5,898 nt of DNA from CBDULX01 sp048550535 (GCA_048550535.1 JBLYYN010000188.1:1-5898), one strand, 5' to 3'; positions 1-5,530 are shown, counted from the first letter of the stretch. A program made the numbers and translations. Notes: generated from the letters alone by a model not told the origin.

Positions 1-13
1 TACCCCGATATAA

Positions 14-177
14 TTCTTCAGGGAAAGCAGTAATCATAAATCCCATCGAAACTGCCATATTTCAAATCAAAAGCAAGGCTCATCCTAAGCTACCCCTACA
101 GACTTCTTCAGGGAAAGCAACAATAAAAAAAGCTTATCGAAGCCTGCAACGCATCCTGCTCTTCTTCAGGGAAAGCA
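14..177 (-). repeat. Three-copy imperfect direct repeat, 16-nt core
   Basis: The exact 16-mer TTCTTCAGGGAAAGCA (plus-strand reading) occurs at 14-29, 104-119 and 162-177, with start-to-start spacings of 90 and 58 bp. Similarity extends past the core. On the minus strand copies 1 and 2 also share TTCGAT upstream and GGGGTA downstream, and all three share a T-rich TTTAT-like stretch just before the core, so the ancestral unit was perhaps 50 bp. The spacers are unrelated and unequal, which argues against a CRISPR array and against helically phased iterons. The minus strand gives only short open frames across the copies (for example ATG GCT GCT TTC CCT GAA GAA), so coding is not supported. Function unknown. 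Copy 1 is close to the window edge, so more copies may lie to the left. From 178 to 347 nothing recognisable is seen. Confidence 0.75.
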
Positions 178-347
178 GCCATAAAAGCCCACATCTATAA
201 GTCACAAATCCGTAGCCTGACAGCTCATTACCTAGAAAGTTTAAATCACTCAAGCTAATCCAAAGATGGAAATGCATGCAGCATCAGCATACCTAGAACC
301 AAACACTTTTTTTAAATTCTACCCATGCTATAACTGCGCCTTTTCTA

Positions 348-674
348 TTACAAAATAGCATCAAGCGCCTTATCCAGAACCAGATTGATTAGACCCACTG
401 TCACTTTCTCAAATCTGGCCCTGGCTTGAATTTCCTGCGTATTAAGAAACTGCCTGATAACTCGACGTCGAGAGTCGATCAAGGCTTCAAGCTCATCCGA
501 ATCAATTTCTCCATTGATTTTCATTATCAGCCATTTGTCTATTTTATCCCCCGTTTCTTTAACTACAACTTCAGACTCAGACTTTGCATCCCATATGAGT
601 TCCAACAAATTTTTCTTGATCAATTCTTTTGCTTCATCACCACCGGTTTCAATCAAATCACTTAAAGTAGACAT
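348..674 (-). CDS. Hypothetical 108-aa cytoplasmic protein, second gene of a lipoprotein operon
   Basis: Not recognised. The frame stays open 8 codons upstream to 698, but the start is placed at 674 (MSTLSDLIETGG) because a near-perfect Shine-Dalgarno AAAGGAGG lies 4 nt before it, and the earlier start would overlap the preceding gene. The 108 residues are rich in charge and leucine, with no signal peptide and no membrane span. They look mainly alpha-helical: an amphipathic stretch (LIKKNLLELIWDAKSE), an acidic central part (GEIDSDELEALIDSRRR), and a hydrophobic C-terminal helix (VGLINLVLDKALDAIL). That last segment could be an oligomerisation or membrane-apposed helix. It follows the lipoprotein gene by 10 nt, so the two are surely co-transcribed and probably translationally coupled. 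No function can be assigned. Confidence 0.8.
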   Translation of the reverse strand: MSTLSDLIETGGDEAKELIKKNLLELIWDAKSESEVVVKETGDKIDKWLIMKINGEIDSDELEALIDSRRRVIRQFLNTQEIQARARFEKVTVGLINLVLDKALDAIL

Positions 675-678
675 GCAA

Positions 679-686
679 CCTCCTTT
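679..686 (-). promoter_or_regulatory. Strong ribosome-binding site that decides the start at 674
   Basis: Read on the minus strand, AAAGGAGG ends 4 nt before the ATG at 674. It overlaps the TAA stop (687-685) of the upstream lipoprotein gene. The stop/SD overlap means a ribosome finishing the lipoprotein ends on the initiation region of the 108-aa gene, which is the usual layout for translational coupling. Confidence 0.8.
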
Positions 687-1122
687 ATCGCGCAACAACG
701 CGGCTTAGTTCGCCGGCTATAGCATAGTTATAATTTAATTCTATTTGTGGAGTTAGCTCCTTCAAAAATGCCTGACTAAATAACTTTTTCTTTTTCAAAG
801 AAAACTTGCAGTTAGCAGTAAATTCTTCCCAAAGTATTTTCACAGCTTTTTGACCTGTCTTATCCGAGTCATCTTTGGATTTAGCATATTCAAATGCTTC
901 TCTAAAACTCAAATCACCTTTATCGCAATATGCGGACACTTCGCTTTCTTTCCACACCCTATCGGAAGCTTCACTCCAATTATCAAACAACTTAAAATGC
1001 ATGGCCTTTAACCTGGTAAAATTCTCATGCCTGGTTGCATCATAATGAGACGTAAACAATACACAGCCATTCAACAGCAACATCAGTACCAGAGGCATGA
1101 AAATTGAGAACTTGATTTTCAT
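685..1122 (-). CDS. Small secreted lipoprotein, function unknown
   Basis: The 145-residue protein starts with a classical type II signal peptide: positive n-region MKIK, hydrophobic h-region to about residue 16, and lipobox L17-N18-G19-C20. Lipidation at Cys20 is therefore expected. The residue after the Cys is Val, not Asp, so the Lol rule points to the outer membrane. The mature part of about 125 residues is strongly charged (lysine-, aspartate- and glutamate-rich, including FSLKKKKLFSQAF) and has two further cysteines, in SAYCDKGD and TANCKFSL, which could form a disulphide. No known domain is recognised. A modest ribosome-binding site (AAGGA) lies 10 nt upstream of the ATG. It is the first gene of a two-gene operon with the 108-aa protein. 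An immunity, entry-exclusion or inhibitor role is possible for such a pair, but nothing in the sequence shows it. Confidence 0.8.
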   Translation of the reverse strand: MKIKFSIFMPLVLMLLLNGCVLFTSHYDATRHENFTRLKAMHFKLFDNWSEASDRVWKESEVSAYCDKGDLSFREAFEYAKSKDDSDKTGQKAVKILWEEFTANCKFSLKKKKLFSQAFLKELTPQIELNYNYAIAGELSRVVAR

Positions 1123-1207
1123 AATGTATTTTTCCTTAATATTTGATTAGCCTTTTACCGCTTTAGTATCAGTATCCTTCATTTTATCATACGACCTCAT
1201 ACCTGCT

Positions 1208-1236
1208 ATACCAGAATACCAGTGATTATGGTATAC
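1208..1236. promoter_or_regulatory. ATACCAG direct repeats plus inverted copy, possible operator
   Basis: ATACCAG occurs at 1208-1214 and 1216-1222, 8 bp apart. The inverted copy TGGTATAC lies at 1229-1236, so ATACCA-N7-TGGTAT forms a dyad at 1216-1234. The cluster lies about 85-115 bp upstream of the minus-strand lipoprotein gene, where a promoter for that operon is expected. A TATGAT -10-like hexamer follows downstream on that strand, but no convincing -35 is present. A regulator-binding site is plausible and unproven. The cluster also overlaps the end of a gene remnant (1226-1282), so it may simply mark a recombination junction. Confidence 0.3.
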
Positions 1237-1282
1237 AATCGTGTATAAGCGTTTTAGATACCGCCACATCAAAGCCCGCCAT
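1226..1282 (-). pseudogene. Truncated gene start (18 codons) with intact ribosome-binding site
   Basis: On the minus strand AAAGGAG sits 6 nt before an ATG at 1282. The frame reads MAGFDVAVSKTLIHDCIP and then stops. Such a strong initiation signal with so short a frame suggests the 5' end of a gene whose body was lost near 1230-1245. It lies 72 bp downstream of the stop of the LamG-like fragment. The next frame over is open to a TAA that touches the AAAGGAG, as expected for a tightly packed operon. The parent family cannot be named from 18 residues. Alternatively it is a true micro-ORF or chance. Confidence 0.35.
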
Positions 1283-1354
1283 AAACTACTCCTTTATTCC
1301 ATGTTAAGTTCAAAACCGGCATCTACTCCCACCCAATGGTCTACCCGATCAATA

Positions 1355-1579
1355 TCAATCAGTTCTTTGAAACAAGCTGAACTCGTCAAAAACAAAACAT
1401 CCGGTACTATATGTAAACACGCCTGGATTCCCGTACGACATCGCCCCCTCTACTTCACCAGCAATAAATACATCATTGACATACATGTATAAATGATTAT
1501 CATCTCCAACAACTGATAACTTCACACTGCCTTCAATATAAAAAAGGTACCAGAGAGAAATTGTTTCTAATATTAGGAA
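1355..1579 (-). pseudogene. C-terminal fragment of a LamG/concanavalin A-like domain
   Basis: The minus strand is open for 74 codons (stop at 1357-1355) with no plausible start. The translation has the hallmarks of the last strands of a concanavalin A-like jelly roll: KLSVVGDDNHLYMYVNDVFI (a strand with the typical x-VYVNG-like turn), then GNPGVFTYSTGCFVFDEFSL, matching the usual G-x-x-G-hyd-Y-x-x-x-x-x-x-FD-x-hyd ending. Such domains bind or cleave carbohydrates in secreted proteins. Only about half a domain remains. The upstream side ends at an in-frame stop inside an inverted repeat (1552-1592). Downstream, the +1 frame stays open from 1449 to 1294, including residues DRVDHWVGVDAGFELNME. 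A frameshift near the present stop could therefore have removed a C-terminal tail. Family identity is judged by eye. Confidence 0.5.
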
Positions 1580-1592
1580 TTAATTGCTCTCT
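1552..1592. repeat. Inverted repeat with 11-nt arms at the pseudogene junction
   Basis: AGAGAGAAATT (1552-1562) and AATTGCTCTCT (1582-1592) are inverted copies matching at 10 of 11 positions, with a 19-nt AT-rich loop that itself contains the palindrome CTAATATTAG. It lies where the LamG-like fragment loses its open frame. No T-run directly follows the right arm, so an intrinsic terminator is doubtful. It may be a remnant of a mobile-element end. Confidence 0.35.
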
Positions 1593-1756
1593 GATCCGGT
1601 TTTTTTAAGAGCCAGGCAAAGTGGCTGGATAAACAACCTGCTTTACGCGACAATCATTCATTTAATACACTTGTTTAAGATTCTTACGAATCACGGATCC
1701 CCCCCCGCCATTTTTAGGGCTCGAGAAACCTCACGGCCAATAGAGAGTTATCACCC
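1593..1756 (+). promoter_or_regulatory. Leader of the KAS III gene, weak promoter-like elements and a C8 tract
   Basis: This 164-bp gap should hold the promoter of the synthase gene. The best pair by eye is TTTACG (1642-1647) and TAATAC (1663-1668) with a short 15-nt spacer, which is poor. Downstream are a dyad GATTC-N4-GAATC (1679-1692) and an unbroken run of eight C residues (1699-1706). The ribosome-binding site before the ATG is weak: only GAGAG about 9 nt upstream. The C8 run is prone to slippage but lies outside the coding region. Confidence 0.3.
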
Positions 1757-2890
1757 ATGATAGATTCCAAAAACCCGATTGTAATCAGCGGTACCGGCCT
1801 CTGGACGCCTGAACACGCCGTCAGCAACGAAGAGCTGGTAACGGCTTACAATGGCTACGCTGAAAAATTCAATGCCGATCACGCCAGCGAGATCGAAACG
1901 GGTGACATGGAAGCCAAGCCCCTGTCCAGTGCCGAATTTATTGCCAAGGCTTCGGGTATCAAAAGCCGTTACGTCTTCCAAAAGGAAGGTATTCTCGACA
2001 TCAACCGCATGCGCCCCGCTATGGAAGAACGTGGCGATAATGAGCTTTCCCAACAGGCAGAAATGGCAGTAGCCGCTGCCCGCAAGGCCATGGCGGTAGC
2101 CAACAAGACAGCGGAAGATATAGATGCGGTGATCGTCTCCTGCGCCTATACCCAGCGCCCCTATCCGGCCATTGCCATCGAAGTACAGAACGAGCTGGGC
2201 ATTCTGGGCTTTGGCTTCGATATGCTGGTGGCCTGCTCGGCAGCCACCTTTGCCCTGCAGCGCGCCTATGAAATGGTCGCCGCTGGTACCGCGCGCTGCG
2301 TACTCGCCATCAACCCGGAACTAACAACACCGCAGGTCAACTTCTGTGATCGCGACAGCCATTTTATTTTTGGCGATGTTGCTACGGCCACCATTATCGA
2401 AAATGCCGAGACCTGCACCTCAGAGCACAGCTACGACATATTGGATACCAAGACCGTCACCAGCTTCTCCAACAATATCCGCTCCAACTTTGGTCATATC
2501 ACCCGCGCCACAGACGCCGCCCCCTACTCCCCGGACAAGCTCTTCCACCAGAATGGCCGCAAGGTGTTCAAGGAGGTCTGCCCCATGGCCGCCGAGCATA
2601 TCAGCAGCCAGTTGGAAAGCCTCGACATCCCAGTCACCGGAATCAAGCGCTGGTGGCTGCACCAGGCCAATATCAACATGAACACCCTGATCGTCAAACG
2701 CCTGCTGGGCCGCGAAGCCAGCACCGAAGAAGCGCCCATCGTGCTAGACCGCTACGCCAACACCGCCTCTGCCGGCTCCCTGATCGCCTTCAACTTGTAT
2801 CACGAGGACCTGAAGGCTGGAGACCAGGGGGTTATCTGCTCTTTCGGGGCCGGTTACTCCATTGGCAGCCTGGTATTGCGCAAGCGTTAA
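1757..2890 (+). CDS. fabH: Beta-ketoacyl-ACP synthase III, long FabH2 (PA3286)-like type
   Basis: This cytoplasmic thiolase-fold enzyme should catalyse decarboxylative Claisen condensation of an acyl-CoA primer with malonyl-ACP to start fatty acid synthesis. The full KAS III triad is visible: Cys160 in MLVACSAATF, His302 in WWLHQANINMN and Asn335 in DRYANTASAGS. The C-terminal glycine loop SFGAGYSIG (362-370) is also intact. At 377 residues it is about 60 longer than E. coli FabH (about 317). The extra length lies mainly in the N-terminal third (about residues 30-100), as in Pseudomonas PA3286, whose family feeds medium-chain beta-oxidation acyl-CoAs into synthesis. Substrate chain length here is inferred from that resemblance only. 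The start at ATG 1757 fits the family N-terminus (VISGTGLWTP). It stands alone, with no same-strand neighbour, and is GC-richer than its flanks, suggesting core DNA between accessory segments. Confidence 0.93.
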   Translation: MIDSKNPIVISGTGLWTPEHAVSNEELVTAYNGYAEKFNADHASEIETGDMEAKPLSSAEFIAKASGIKSRYVFQKEGILDINRMRPAMEERGDNELSQQAEMAVAAARKAMAVANKTAEDIDAVIVSCAYTQRPYPAIAIEVQNELGILGFGFDMLVACSAATFALQRAYEMVAAGTARCVLAINPELTTPQVNFCDRDSHFIFGDVATATIIENAETCTSEHSYDILDTKTVTSFSNNIRSNFGHITRATDAAPYSPDKLFHQNGRKVFKEVCPMAAEHISSQLESLDIPVTGIKRWWLHQANINMNTLIVKRLLGREASTEEAPIVLDRYANTASAGSLIAFNLYHEDLKAGDQGVICSFGAGYSIGSLVLRKR

Positions 2891-3206
2891 CAGTGTTTGA
2901 CCAACAAATGTATAGAATACATAAACACCCTTTTCGCAAAAAACCTAGATCCGATCGCATCTCTCTAAACCTGCAAAATCCAACAAATAACCCTGCCGAC
3001 TATTTTAAATTCGCAGCATCATGCAGCACTTCGTATTTCCCTATCAATCAAACAAACTTTTTTGCGACGGTACATTCATCAAGCACAAATAAAGGTGCAA
3101 GGGTTCTGGGTGATAGAAAATCAGTCCTGTACCATGTTAGTTAAAAACGACGACCAAACAAGCTTGGTGCCATCTGTCGAGACAGTGAACGGGAGAACTC
3201 ATCAGC
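2891..3206. other. Gene-poor spacer after the KAS III gene
   Basis: About 316 bp with no supportable gene, RNA or promoter. Some frames are open (for example 3062-3262, plus strand), but they have no ribosome-binding site and unnatural composition. No convincing intrinsic terminator follows the synthase stop codon. A short hairpin CTGTC-GA-GACAG (3174-3185) lacks a T-run. Composition drops abruptly to AT-rich after 2890. Confidence 0.5.
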
Positions 3207-3291
3207 TTATCCAGACACCCATGATAATAGCCAATAAAAACAAGAATTTAAATTCAAGTTAATCCTATTGTTATTATGGGTGTCTGGATAA
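3207..3291. repeat. 85-bp palindromic element with 23-nt inverted repeats
   Basis: The left arm (3207-3229) starts TTATCCAGACACCCAT, and the right arm (3269-3291) ends ATGGGTGTCTGGATAA. The 23-nt arms pair at 21 positions, and both mismatches become G-T wobbles in RNA. The 39-nt AT-rich centre contains the perfect 12-bp palindrome GAATTTAAATTC (3244-3255). There is no ORF inside. Size and structure fit a miniature inverted-repeat element or a REP-type doublet. No clear target-site duplication is visible at the edges. A terminator role is unlikely because no T-run follows. Confidence 0.7.
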
Positions 3292-3332
3292 TTCCCCTCC
3301 GCTGGTGCCGCCGGGCCAGATGGATTTAAGAA

Positions 3333-3391
3333 TAAAGGGGTCGGTGACAAACGATAACACTAATGATTCTCAGTTGTCACCGACCCCTTTA
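3333..3391. repeat. 59-bp palindrome with perfect 18-nt arms, REP-like
   Basis: TAAAGGGGTCGGTGACAA (3333-3350) and TTGTCACCGACCCCTTTA (3374-3391) are perfect inverted copies around a 23-nt loop. It is unrelated in sequence to the palindrome 41 bp to its left. GGGGTC-type ends of this kind are often found beside REP-associated tyrosine transposases in Gammaproteobacteria, as far as can be recalled; no transposase gene is present here. The right end overlaps the TAA stop (3391-3389) of the minus-strand small ORF. Transcribed in either direction it would form a very stable hairpin and could act as a transcript 3' end, although the following T-tract is weak. Confidence 0.7.
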
Positions 3392-3559
3392 ATTATTGCT
3401 CTTTGCAGAATTCTCAATGAATCTCCTATTCATTTCGATAGCTAATAGACTTGCTTGGACATCATGTTTTAAATTACCTACCGCATTTTTCTAAATATCA
3501 TGGTATCTTTTATTTACATCTTCTTCTGACATGTCTTTTGGGTTCGTGTAGTCAACCAT
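3389..3559 (-). pseudogene. Small cassette ORF (56 aa) interrupted by an amber codon
   Basis: From ATG 3559 the minus strand reads MVDYTNPKDMSEEDVNKRYH and then DI, an in-frame TAG at 3493-3491, and a further 33 codons (KNAVGNLKHDVQASLLAIEM, NRRFIENSAKSNN) to TAA at 3391-3389. Composition and charge pattern on both sides of the TAG look like one real protein, and a single change TGG to TAG (Trp23) would explain it. The product would be a small, charged, mostly helical cytosolic protein of unknown function. No strong Shine-Dalgarno is seen. The ATG lies 34 nt after the attC end at 3593, the same position as the first genes of the neighbouring cassettes, which supports it as a cassette gene. 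No attC follows; the stop runs straight into the 18-nt palindrome. Suppression of the TAG or a sequencing error are alternatives. Confidence 0.5.
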
Positions 3560-3586
3560 GATTAAGGCTCGTGTGATTTATTACAA

Positions 3587-3661
3587 ACATAACGCCTCAC
3601 ATCAGCGGTCAAAATGAACGCGTAGCGGGCACTTTGTTCCTACTGCATGCGCTTGTTAGCG
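3587..3661 (-). other. Integron attC recombination site (75 nt) of the caspase-like cassette
   Basis: On the minus strand the site opens with R'' CGCTAAC (3661-3655) and closes with R' GTTATGT (3593-3587). Folding the bottom-strand arms gives TAAC/GTTA, an unpaired AAGC/AGGC-type spacer, then CAT-CAG against CTG-ATG with one extra G in the left arm, matching the extrahelical base typical of attC. Further in, CAAAGTG pairs with CATTTTG. The length is within the normal range (about 57-141 nt). The TAA stop of the protease gene lies inside R'', a typical compact cassette end. IntI-mediated cleavage would fall between G3593 and T3592. Confidence 0.8.
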
Positions 3662-4507
3662 TGATGCATATTCTTCTGCAATTTCATAAGTAACTGGAAA
3701 CCTTTCCTGATTTGCTTTTTCAATATCGTACATAAAATAGCAATTTCGATACTTCTCAAATAACACTTGCTCTTGGCTTCTAAAATTTCTCTTTATTTGG
3801 CCAATGCTAGGTAGTCTTGGCGGTTTTTGTGCTTTTATCATTCGGTATATTCGCTTAATCCTATTTCCAATTTCTTTTTCAGTGCAATGATGTTTTTTGT
3901 AGTTTGACCATACATCATAAAAGAACTGTTCCGCAGTAGTTCGATAGTACTGAACGCCAGGACTTGCAGCATTTAGAGCGTCTAGTGCTGCTTTTAGAGA
4001 TGATGCTTCGAAAAAAGCTCGATAAAAGGCAAGAAACCCATCTTCAATATGACCTGATTTTACTTCTTCTATTGGCCCCACCAAACCTAATACTGGAGCG
4101 CGATCTGAAGTCACAATAGTTCTCGCAAAACTTCCTCCAAAACAAGTAGCCAGTATTAGAAATACGTTGAATCCTGCAAGAACATTTATCGGCGTAATTG
4201 AGTTTTTAAAACTTTCCCAAGTGCAGGTTGTTCCGTTTGCAGTAAGAAACCCGCTTTCATCCGTTAGACCATGACCTTCCAAATGAAGCCAAGGTTTTAA
4301 TGCTGTGCTCTTGATTTCATCTATGATGGTCTCAATGCCTTTTTCTAGATCATTTATGACTGTAATGCGTATATACCGAACTTCAAGACGAGTCAGCAAG
4401 GTCATAGCTAAATCTTCTAGGTTTTCTCTAAGACGCCTCGCTGTATTTAATTCACCTTCAGGTATGGCGTCGAGTATTACTATGCAATTAAATTGTCCTT
4501 CACTCAT
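3656..4507 (-). CDS. Caspase/CHAT-like putative cysteine protease, integron cassette gene
   Basis: The 283-residue protein has no signal peptide. The first half looks like an alpha/beta caspase-type fold. A hydrophobic strand ends in WLHLEGHG with candidate catalytic His79. A second strand, NVFLILATCFGGSF, ends in candidate nucleophile Cys122. The 43-residue spacing is typical of clan CD peptidases. The next segments, APVLGLVGP and GFLAFYRAFFEASSLKAALDALN (157-179), resemble the strand and helix that follow the Cys in CHAT domains. Residues 200-283 are basic then mixed, with no known domain, and may recognise a partner or substrate. Caspase-like proteases act in bacterial abortive-infection systems, so defence is a fair guess, not shown. 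The gene fills its own cassette: ATG 27 nt after one attC, stop inside the next. The best ribosome-binding site (GGAG) is about 12 nt upstream, longer than usual. Confidence 0.72.
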   Translation of the reverse strand: MSEGQFNCIVILDAIPEGELNTARRLRENLEDLAMTLLTRLEVRYIRITVINDLEKGIETIIDEIKSTALKPWLHLEGHGLTDESGFLTANGTTCTWESFKNSITPINVLAGFNVFLILATCFGGSFARTIVTSDRAPVLGLVGPIEEVKSGHIEDGFLAFYRAFFEASSLKAALDALNAASPGVQYYRTTAEQFFYDVWSNYKKHHCTEKEIGNRIKRIYRMIKAQKPPRLPSIGQIKRNFRSQEQVLFEKYRNCYFMYDIEKANQERFPVTYEIAEEYASR

Positions 4508-4527
4508 GTGGTTCGACTACTCCATAA

Positions 4528-4583
4528 CGCTAACGTCTCAATCAGCCGACGCGTCAGCGGTCGACTGGATTGGCTTGTTAGCC
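4528..4583 (-). other. Integron attC recombination site (56 nt) of the PIN-like cassette
   Basis: On the minus strand R'' GGCTAAC (4583-4577) pairs with R' GTTAGCG (4534-4528) through GCTAAC/GTTAGC. Next come an unpaired 4-nt spacer on each side (AAGC and GAGA-like), then CAATC-C-AGTCGA against TCGGCTGATTG. That stem has a single extrahelical C and one G-T pair, the diagnostic attC architecture. The loop is about 11 nt. An overlapping alternative R' is GTTATGG (4528-4522), which would shift the crossover by 6 nt. The 322-aa reading frame ends inside this site. The site separates two same-strand genes and so marks two independently mobile cassettes. Confidence 0.85.
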
Positions 4584-5506
4584 GATTGTTCGACCAAGAT
4601 AGGTGATGTGCCTATGTTTTTGTATTCATATATAGCTCTCGCTCTTTTCACCAGGCGCTTATCTGTCGACATAATGGCTGTGCAATATGCACCCATTGCA
4701 ATATGACCAGCGTCACTTCTTACGTTGTGAATTTTATTTATTTTTCTGCACTTCTTTTCAGCTTGAAACCCCAGTATATCCATGACCGAGTTGCAACCAA
4801 TTATACCGAGATACATCGGCCACAATTCATAGCCTTGTTTATCAATAGGATCAAACCCAAAGAATTGGTCACAACTAACATCCATACCATTCATGGTAGG
4901 GGTTATGATTTCCCAAATTTGCTTGATTTGCTTCTCACCAGAAACACCACCAATAGCGCCCTTCTCATCACCAAGAGCTGTTCTAGTTTTCTTAATATCA
5001 TTACCGTTTGATATCAACTCATCAACCATTGAGTCAAATTCGGGTTTGATTGATTCAACTTTATCTGTTATTTCTGTTGTATCAATGGGTAGATCTGAAG
5101 TTAATTGTAGAATTTGCTGTGCAAATTTTTCGGATAGCTCTTTTAATGGCCCTTCATCTCCACCACCGTTAACCCAAACTTGGAATGGATCAAAAATAGT
5201 GTCATCGAATTCAACATCACCTATTGCTGCAATATAATTTTCATAATTCTTGTATGGGGTCTCGTGTTCGATTAGCCTTGCTTCACCAGTTAGCTTCCAA
5301 TTTTTATCAAGGACGAGATCTAACATTTTTGCATCAATATCATTTAGTACGCTCAAGTATCTCTCAGGTTCATTAGAGCGCCTGATCTCTGCAAAATGCT
5401 CTTTTGAGTAAACCCAAATAAGATTATCTCGCTTACAGAGTTTCATAACACCTTGCAACTGCAGGCCGATAATATTTTGGTCAATGTAGACTAAGGGACT
5501 GCTCAT
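4538..5506 (-). CDS. PIN-like putative ribonuclease, integron cassette gene
   Basis: The 322 residues begin with MSSPLVYIDQNIIGLQLQG, where Asp9 follows a hydrophobic strand as in PIN domains. A second conserved-looking strand/helix, WVYSKEHFAEIRRS, gives acidic Glu40. Near the C-terminus VRSDAGHIAMGAYCTAIMST and DKRLVKRARAIYEY supply Asp265 and Asp282 in the spacing expected for the remaining metal-binding acids. PIN proteins are Mg/Mn-dependent RNases, often toxins or defence effectors. Here the core is split by a long helical, acidic insert (about residues 50-260), so this is a PIN-like group and not a small VapC. Residues 308-322 (ANKPIQSTADASAD) are encoded by the attC and are probably a non-native tail. 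GGAG lies 4 nt before the ATG. A TATAAT at 5597-5592 could serve as a -10 but lacks a good -35. Confidence 0.65.
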   Translation of the reverse strand: MSSPLVYIDQNIIGLQLQGVMKLCKRDNLIWVYSKEHFAEIRRSNEPERYLSVLNDIDAKMLDLVLDKNWKLTGEARLIEHETPYKNYENYIAAIGDVEFDDTIFDPFQVWVNGGGDEGPLKELSEKFAQQILQLTSDLPIDTTEITDKVESIKPEFDSMVDELISNGNDIKKTRTALGDEKGAIGGVSGEKQIKQIWEIITPTMNGMDVSCDQFFGFDPIDKQGYELWPMYLGIIGCNSVMDILGFQAEKKCRKINKIHNVRSDAGHIAMGAYCTAIMSTDKRLVKRARAIYEYKNIGTSPILVEQSANKPIQSTADASAD

Positions 5507-5530
5507 ATTTCTCCATGAAGGCTAAAATCT

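Noticed and set aside
14..177. CRISPR array
   Set aside because: Only three short 16-nt cores with spacers of 74 and 42 bp, degenerate flanks and no cas genes.
1241..1492. Plus-strand ORF of 83 aa
   Set aside because: It has no ribosome-binding site and lies antisense to the LamG-like fragment, whose frame has a recognisable domain pattern.
1552..1626. Intrinsic terminator formed by the 11-nt inverted repeat and the nearby T7 run
   Set aside because: The T-run is separated from the stem by about 6 nt of other sequence, and no gene on the plus strand ends just before it.
2653..3144. Plus-strand ORF of 163 aa overlapping the end of the KAS III gene
   Set aside because: It is a +1-frame shadow of the synthase with arginine/proline-rich composition, continued by chance into the spacer.
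3351..3370. Fur-box-like sequence (GATAACACTAATGATTCTC, about 14 of 19 consensus positions) in the loop of the 59-bp palindrome
   Set aside because: It lies inside a probable mobile palindrome, at the end of a gene and with no promoter beside it. AT-rich sequence gives such matches often.
4305..4706. Plus-strand ORF of 133 aa across the attC between the two cassette genes
   Set aside because: It is antisense to both genes, has low-complexity serine/methionine composition and no ribosome-binding site.
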